This document shows, piece after piece, positions 5,998-7,573 of a stretch of 7,573 bases of DNA. Where the stretch lies: assembly GCA_946061495.1 (NCBI GenBank), contig CAMGSV010000125.1, forward strand, positions 1 to 7,573, written 5' to 3'. Under the pieces are notes generated by a model that was not told where the DNA came from, did no database searches, and worked only from the letters and a program-made list of their open reading frames with translations. This DNA is from an uncultured Spirochaetales bacterium. GTDB taxonomy: Bacteria; Spirochaetota; Spirochaetia; Treponematales; Treponemataceae. Each line of letters opens with the position of its first letter. Within the stretch, counting starts at the first letter, position 1. Position numbers and translations under genes: made by a program.

Positions 5998-6489
5998 AGA
6001 TACCTCCTGAAACTTTGGACTGTCTCCAAAGCTAAAGATTTCGATTGCATCGTCCTCGGCGTAGCAGTTTTTTGTCATAAGCTGCTGTAACCCTGGAATC
6101 TTTGGCGGAACCGCTCCGGTAATTGCTAGGCTATGCAGATACCGCTTGCCGTCACTTGCTCTCCTAGGTATGGTAACAGACCAGCCCTTGTACAAGCCGT
6201 TTCCGTCACCATCGTCATAGATACTGTCTAATTCAGGGTGCAGCATCACACTTCCTATTAACACCTGCTCTCCAGGATGGTTTGGGTCATCTCGTATTCC
6301 TTCTAATGCCAGTACATCCCCAAACTTAGGAAAACTGTCACCACGAGCCATGTCATGCCCTATACTGATAGGCCGTGTAGGAGTGAAGGTGTCCATCAAG
6401 TCCTGTAGATCCTGTCTGGTGATACTGGCTCCATCCTGCCCGAATTTTCCCGTGCGGCATAACTGCCACGTTCTTATTTTTGCTGGCAT
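5509..6489 (-). CDS. Head maturation protease (Mu gpI-like) with fused scaffold region
   Basis: A 326-residue protein. The N-terminal half resembles Mu I-type prohead proteases: KIRTWQLCRTGKF at the start, PISIGHDMARGDSFPKFGDV (40-59) with the Gly-His pair typical of these enzymes, LYKGWSVTIPRR (99-110) holding a candidate catalytic Ser, and YLHSLAITGAVPPKIPGL (117-134), close to the family's 'xxxGAxPPxxxGL' signature. From residue 165 the protein changes to a charged coiled coil (EEEKKRMEELEAENKRLKEE) and a Lys/Asp-rich scaffold-like region. The protease cuts the scaffold and itself during head maturation. I chose the ATG at 6489 because AAGGAG precedes it by about 5 bases; the frame is open to 6549 but without a site there. 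It overlaps the upstream gene by 16 bases. Confidence 0.82.
   Translation of the reverse strand: MPAKIRTWQLCRTGKFGQDGASITRQDLQDLMDTFTPTRPISIGHDMARGDSFPKFGDVLALEGIRDDPNHPGEQVLIGSVMLHPELDSIYDDGDGNGLYKGWSVTIPRRASDGKRYLHSLAITGAVPPKIPGLQQLMTKNCYAEDDAIEIFSFGDSPKFQEVSMTEEEKKRMEELEAENKRLKEELEKKKQSDDPDKKAKVKRTEDDPEKNGEYNDATSKAMMAKLEEMESQLKQAKVDRFCDAIKDKVPAGIMDKAKALAAELAEGKEVNFSDNTSADALLTLQEILSLWPTMEGQQLYSFSDDGDSKDKNSKNEGWSKVASRL
6002..6009 (-). promoter_or_regulatory. Strong internal ribosome binding site for the nested scaffold
   Basis: CAGGAGGT inside the protease gene, 5 bases before the in-frame ATG at 5997 when counted from GGAGG. It encodes FQEV in the protease frame. Its strength and spacing equal the true gene starts in this window, which argues for use as an internal start. 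Confidence 0.7.
6021..6033. repeat. 13-nt partial copy of the direct repeat (in protease gene)
   Basis: TGTCTCCAAAGCT, shared with 161-173 and 3431-3443. It encodes SFGD (residues 153-156 of the protease), so all three copies lie in the same reading phase and give the same tetrapeptide. Confidence 0.5.
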
Positions 6490-6878
6490 ACACTCTCCTT
6501 CGGAAAACATTTTTCTTGTACGGTAAACACTCCAGTGGACAAGTTCCACTCTGCCATAGGCTTCATTTTCTGTTCAAAGATGATTCTCAGTCCCAATGCA
6601 TACGCCAGCTGCACCTCGATAACTGCCCCCTTGCTATCCTCCCATCCTTTCATGGCATAGATGGTGTCACAGTAGGTGAGCTCCCGTAAGCAACAGCGCA
6701 TGTACTCTTCCCATGGGATTTGTTCTTCCGTCTTTCCCAACTCTTCTTCAAGCCTCTTTCCGATGAGCCGAGGTGTTTTTATCTGGGTGTCAAGGTTTTC
6801 CTTCACCCAGTTCTCCGCCTGGATGAACCTCTCTTGCCAGCCCTCTACGCCAGTAATTGGTCCGCTAATGTAAGTCAT
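6474..6878 (-). CDS. DUF4406 / nucleoside 2-deoxyribosyltransferase-like protein
   Basis: A 134-residue protein with the hallmarks of the DUF4406 family: YISGPITG at residues 3-10, an N-terminal FIQAENWVKENL helix, WEEYMRCCLRELTYCDTIY (56-74) and GWEDSKGAVIEVQLAYALG (78-96), where the Ser-Lys-Gly and Glu residues resemble the nucleotide-binding pocket of deoxyribosyltransferase-like folds. These proteins are common in phages and may act on nucleotides or nucleotide-derived ligands; the true substrate is unknown. The frame is open to 7058, but I start at 6878 because AGGAGGA precedes that ATG by 5 bases and the family motif begins right after it. The upstream extension reads like AT-rich non-coding DNA. 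This is the first gene of the minus-strand block and overlaps the protease start by 16 bases. The role in a head gene cluster is unclear. Confidence 0.8.
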   Translation of the reverse strand: MTYISGPITGVEGWQERFIQAENWVKENLDTQIKTPRLIGKRLEEELGKTEEQIPWEEYMRCCLRELTYCDTIYAMKGWEDSKGAVIEVQLAYALGLRIIFEQKMKPMAEWNLSTGVFTVQEKCFPKESVCQQK

Positions 6879-7149
6879 GGATTCCTCCTGGACACAGTAT
6901 TGCATGGCAGAATTTCTGTAAAACAATGCCGTGAAGACAGATTTTAAAAACGGCTTGATTTTGAACTCTTTCTGTTGTACATGGCAAGTTATGGGGAAAA
7001 GGTAGTAAATAGCGGTTTTCACCGATGAAAAACAGATTTCAGCAGGTATTTGGGGCAAGCCCCGCCGCCCGCTCCGCCTTGCCTGCCGTGCCCTACAGGA
7101 TTGCCCCCGCCATCACCCGGAGTGCTAGGATAAACCCGGAGGAAAATAG
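6879..7149. other. Divergent intergenic region
   Basis: About 270 bases between two divergently oriented genes. The left two-thirds (to about 7050) are AT-rich and presumably hold the promoter for the minus-strand structural block, but I could not find a clear -35/-10 pair with proper spacing on either strand. Around 7052-7083 the sequence becomes GC-rich with a possible hairpin (GGCAAG at 7054-7059 with CTTGCC at 7078-7083, and an inner GGGGCAAGCCCC at 7052-7063). GGAGG at 7138-7142 serves the plus-strand gene. Confidence 0.5.
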
Positions 7150-7573
7150 ATGTTGATACCAACGAAGCTAAGTCAGTTGAAACCTTCCAGCGAGCAGGAG
7201 GAGGCAGAGATGCAGGCGCAGTTGATGGAGAGCGAGCAGGAGGCGCTACTCCGTTGCCAACAAGCGGCGGCGATATACGGCATACCAGAGTGGGAGCGAG
7301 AGGAGGTGCGGGAGCGGGTTTATTCCCAGTACCTGCGGTCGTACAATGGATTGCCGCCAAAAGACAAACGCGGGAGCAATCCATACAGCTTTGAAAAATT
7401 CTTGGAAAATTTTAGATTTGACTGGTTTTCTCTGTGTGTCCGCTGCAAGCTCTGCGGTACGATGAATGGGTGGGGTGGCCACCACGGGATGCTCTGTGGG
7501 GGATACACAAGAAATAGGCCGAGGGAGTTTGGGTGGTACGGCGGATGCGATCTATATGAGCCGATTGAACCCG
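7150..7573 (+). CDS. Unrecognised Glu-rich protein with Cys/His cluster, 3' end outside window
   Basis: An open frame of 141 codons running off the right edge, the only plausible plus-strand gene here. It starts at an ATG 7 bases after GGAGG (7138-7142). Residues 1-60 form a Gln/Glu-rich, probably helical segment (SSEQEEAEMQAQLMESEQEA; WEREEVRERVYSQYL). Later residues hold a cysteine cluster: C96-x2-C99-x2-C102, then H111-H112, C116 and C133, with Gly- and Trp-rich surroundings (MNGWGGHHGML; EFGWYGGCDLYEPIE). This could bind a metal such as zinc, but the spacing fits no family I can name. The gene is transcribed away from the structural block and may be a regulator or accessory gene; that is a guess from position alone. 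Confidence 0.6.
   Translation, partial: MLIPTKLSQLKPSSEQEEAEMQAQLMESEQEALLRCQQAAAIYGIPEWEREEVRERVYSQYLRSYNGLPPKDKRGSNPYSFEKFLENFRFDWFSLCVRCKLCGTMNGWGGHHGMLCGGYTRNRPREFGWYGGCDLYEPIEP

Noticed and set aside
5237..6010. Plus-strand open frame with Ser/Phe-rich hydrophobic protein, resembling membrane segments
   Set aside because: It is the complement of the Lys/Glu-rich scaffold coding sequence, which naturally yields Ser/Phe/Leu-rich antisense translation.
6879..7058. N-terminal extension of the DUF4406 protein
   Set aside because: The family motif begins right after the ATG at 6878, which has an excellent ribosome binding site; the extension is AT-rich and without recognisable domain content.
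7052..7083. GC-rich hairpin as an intrinsic terminator
   Set aside because: No run of T follows on either strand, and the inner stem has a very short loop; at most it is a weak structure.
7019..7508. Several minus-strand open frames at the right end
   Set aside because: They are antisense to the plus-strand gene at 7150, mutually overlapping, and lack ribosome binding sites or domain character.
1..7573. CRISPR array, tRNA genes or diversity-generating retroelement
   Set aside because: No regularly spaced repeats, no cloverleaf-like sequence and no reverse transcriptase or variable-repeat pair were seen.

Overview
The window is a late (structural) gene block of a tailed phage or prophage with siphovirus (long non-contractile tail) character. 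Nearly everything lies on the minus strand, so transcription runs from right to left. Strong GGAGG-type ribosome binding sites before almost every gene, tight overlaps and mid-range GC content suggest a Bacillota (Firmicutes) host, possibly Clostridia or Negativicutes. This host assignment is inference; nothing in the window fixes the genus.

Layout along transcription (right to left): a DUF4406 / deoxyribosyltransferase-like small protein (6878-6474); a Mu-I-like head maturation protease with a nested in-frame scaffold start (6489-5509, internal start 5997); a lambda gpD-like head decoration protein (5500-5132); a lambda gpE-like major capsid protein with an added C-terminal InlB-repeat-like beta domain (5123-3930); a textbook intrinsic terminator (3924-3899); an acidic-headed putative head-tail connector (3881-3342); a Mu-gpG/gp10-like tail completion protein (3352-2753); a putative tail terminator (2753-2298); the major tail tube protein (2296-1604); a tail assembly chaperone pair joined by a -1 frameshift on A AAA AAA (1607-1209, fusion running to 892); and the N-terminal part of the tape measure protein (908-126). 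Apart from the connector position this is the lambda late order (C/Nu3, D, E, F, Z, U, V, G-GT, H).

The tape measure gene is broken. After about 257 typical residues it runs into unrelated sequence that begins at or beside a perfect 14-bp palindrome (125-138). The leftmost ~140 bases belong to something else: an inserted element, a recombination partner or an assembly junction. They could encode protein in either direction or a structured RNA, and I cannot identify them.

On the right, an intergenic region of about 270 bases separates the structural block from a divergent plus-strand gene (7150 to the window end, open at the 3' side). That gene encodes an unrecognised Glu-rich protein with a Cys/His cluster. 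No terminase or portal gene is seen upstream of the protease, where one would normally expect them.

The points most worth a second look are the disrupted tape measure gene with its palindromic junction, the capsid-fused surface-type domain, the terminator that separates head from tail genes, the nested scaffold and the frameshift site. I see no tRNA, rRNA, CRISPR array or recognisable transposase.
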